Assembly: GCA_947167765.1 (NCBI GenBank)
Contig: CAMVJI010000009.1
Location: 1-37,191, forward strand
Length of the DNA stretch: 37,191 bases
Reading direction: 5' to 3'
Origin: an uncultured Butyrivibrio sp.
Lineage (GTDB): Bacteria; Bacillota; Clostridia; Lachnospirales; Lachnospiraceae
Positions 36,532 to 37,191 of the stretch are shown in pieces. The notes beneath the pieces were generated by a model. That model saw only the letters and a program-made list of their open reading frames with translations, had not been told where the DNA came from and made no database searches. Each line of letters starts with the position of its first letter. The stretch's first letter is position 1. A program made the position numbers and the translations under genes.

Positions 36532-36543
36532 CATGCTTATTAG
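36391..36543 (+). CDS. Possible 50-aa ORF of unknown function
   Basis: ATG 36391 opens a 50-codon frame, MADCQYRYATEIDCNTLAYE and onward to IEPDRHAY, with a protein-like mix of residues. There is no Shine-Dalgarno sequence. Its end overlaps the first CATG of array 2. It may be a gene remnant or a chance frame. Confidence 0.2.
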   Translation: MADCQYRYATEIDCNTLAYEKSLRLSEDLLILQGVFLRNLRNIEPDRHAY

Positions 36544-36809
36544 CAATAATGATATTGACATGACTTGAGGTTTTTCGCCAGTCATGCTGACATTTACTTT
36601 TTCTTTGAGCATGAACAAATTTTTAAGAAATATCATGTTATAACGTATTATTTTCATTAGCATGCTTGATCATTCATGTTATGCAAAGAATTGTTGTGTA
36701 ACATGATAATAAGATGGCCAAAAAGTCATGCTTTCAAATGCTTTTGCTTACAACATGATTTAATGGTGTAAAAGTAGACATGTTATATCAAAAAATGAAT
36801 ATCAGCATG
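36532..36809. repeat. CATG array 2: six CATG-N23-CATG units, mirror image of array 1
   Basis: CATG starts at 36532, 36559, 36583, 36610, 36634, 36661, 36675, 36702, 36727, 36754, 36779 and 36806. The distances are 27,24,27,24,27,14,27,25,27,25,27, the reverse of array 1 less one unit. Read on the minus strand, units align with array 1 by position. The interior of 36532-36562 matches the last unit of array 1 at 16 of 23 positions (shared ATCATTATTG), and that of 36583-36613 matches the next-to-last unit at 15 of 23. The arrays are thus diverged inverted copies in which all CATG sites and spacings were kept, except one TATG in array 1. Confidence 0.9.
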
Positions 36810-37003
36810 CTTCCACTCCATTCCCTCTCACTACAGACCACATTCCAGCCATCCACAGACCATTTCAAGTAATAGCATTCCGCATACCAATAAAAAAACT
36901 GCAGCCTGCTTTTATGCAGAGCTGCAGCTTTTGCCTGTAAAAATTCAAATATAAAAATTAGTATCAACAGAGTGACTGTTGCCCCATAACCCTAATAAAT
37001 GTA
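36810..37003. other. Intergenic region between CATG array 2 and the symporter gene
   Basis: No gene is seen. It holds C-rich, T-poor sequence at 36810-36870 and the terminator of the symporter gene. Confidence 0.5.
36892..36927 (-). terminator. Rho-independent terminator of the symporter gene
   Basis: On the minus strand, CTGCAGC (from 36927) pairs with GCTGCAG (to 36899), extended by an inner TGC/GCA pairing, and is followed by a run of seven T's. It lies 77 bp after the symporter stop. Confidence 0.8.
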
Positions 37004-37191
37004 TCATTCATCCTCATCAGAAAGGGATGTGCTCTGGTGCACCATAACCTCTTTCTCATAACATGCAAATGCGCCGTCCACAAGGGCCTTGTCTGGCTTC
37101 TTGGTAAAGAGTGAAACTACAGGTACGATCACAAGTCCTGCCAGCATGCAGAATGCTCCGGCATTGATCGGTGACTGCAAAAGCTTTGGGA
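37004..37191 (-). CDS. C-terminal end of a sodium:solute symporter (SSS family), partial
   Basis: Only the last 61 codons are in the window; the gene continues beyond its right end. The reading begins PKLLQSPINAGAFCMLAGLV and continues IVPVVSLFTKKPDKALVDGA, then a charged tail with CYEKEVMVHQSTSLSDEDE and TGA. A final membrane helix followed by the 'SPxNAG...PVVSLxTKKP' pattern and a 'CYE' tail is typical of proline/pantothenate-type SSS permeases in Firmicutes. The transported solute cannot be told from this fragment. Confidence 0.75.
   Translation of the reverse strand, partial: PKLLQSPINAGAFCMLAGLVIVPVVSLFTKKPDKALVDGAFACYEKEVMVHQSTSLSDEDE

Noticed and set aside
1-37191. tRNA, rRNA or riboswitch
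   Set aside because: No cloverleaf-like sequence, rRNA signature or known aptamer core was recognised; a covariance-model search would be decisive.

Overview
The window looks like a chromosomal segment of an anaerobic, Gram-positive gut or rumen Lachnospiraceae of the Butyrivibrio/Pseudobutyrivibrio type. The pointers are moderate GC, ferredoxin-dependent arylpyruvate metabolism, AAGGAGG-type ribosome binding sites, a dCache chemoreceptor and a LytS-like kinase with a multi-pass N-terminus. The genus is inferred from protein style, not from a marker gene.

Left part (1-9.7 kb): a DUF362/ferredoxin protein converges on a chemoreceptor across a perfect 37-bp inverted repeat. A five-gene plus-strand operon follows: an acyl-CoA ligase, IorA, IorB, a PaaK-type arylacetate-CoA ligase and a double-ACT protein. 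It links arylpyruvates to arylacetyl-CoA and arylacetates through ferredoxin. The direction could be oxidative (amino acid breakdown) or reductive (aromatic amino acid synthesis from arylacetates, known in rumen bacteria).

Middle part (9.7-31.6 kb, all minus strand): the most unusual protein-coding region. Three consecutive modules each consist of a small two-lobed GNAT-like acyltransferase gene (273, 293 and 279 aa) followed at once by one very large, Lys/Glu-rich, helical protein without signal peptide (1120, 2922 and 2307 aa). The largest protein carries three degenerate internal repeats, and a motif from the repeat is recognisable in the 1120-aa protein. Copies of a GGGACGGTTCT-type intergenic repeat sit at the 3' edges of two modules and a diverged one at the third; a strong promoter precedes the first module. 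I recognise no described system. A dedicated acyltransferase acting on its giant partner, as HlyC does on HlyA, is the simplest hypothesis.

Right part (31.7-37.2 kb): a LytS-like sensor protein whose expected phospho-acceptor histidine is glutamate, a secreted 5'-nucleotidase, a PD-(D/E)XK-like nuclease and the 3' end of a sodium:solute symporter. Two intergenic regions of about 720 bp each hold a hidden array of CATG tetramers. Pairs are exactly 27 bp apart (CATG-N23-CATG, 13 of 13 pairs, counting one TATG), with linkers of 20-21 bp and one linker of 10 bp per array. The second array has the same spacing pattern in reverse order and matches the reverse complement of the first unit by unit. 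The two arrays are therefore diverged inverted copies of one phased DNA element that I cannot assign to a known class.
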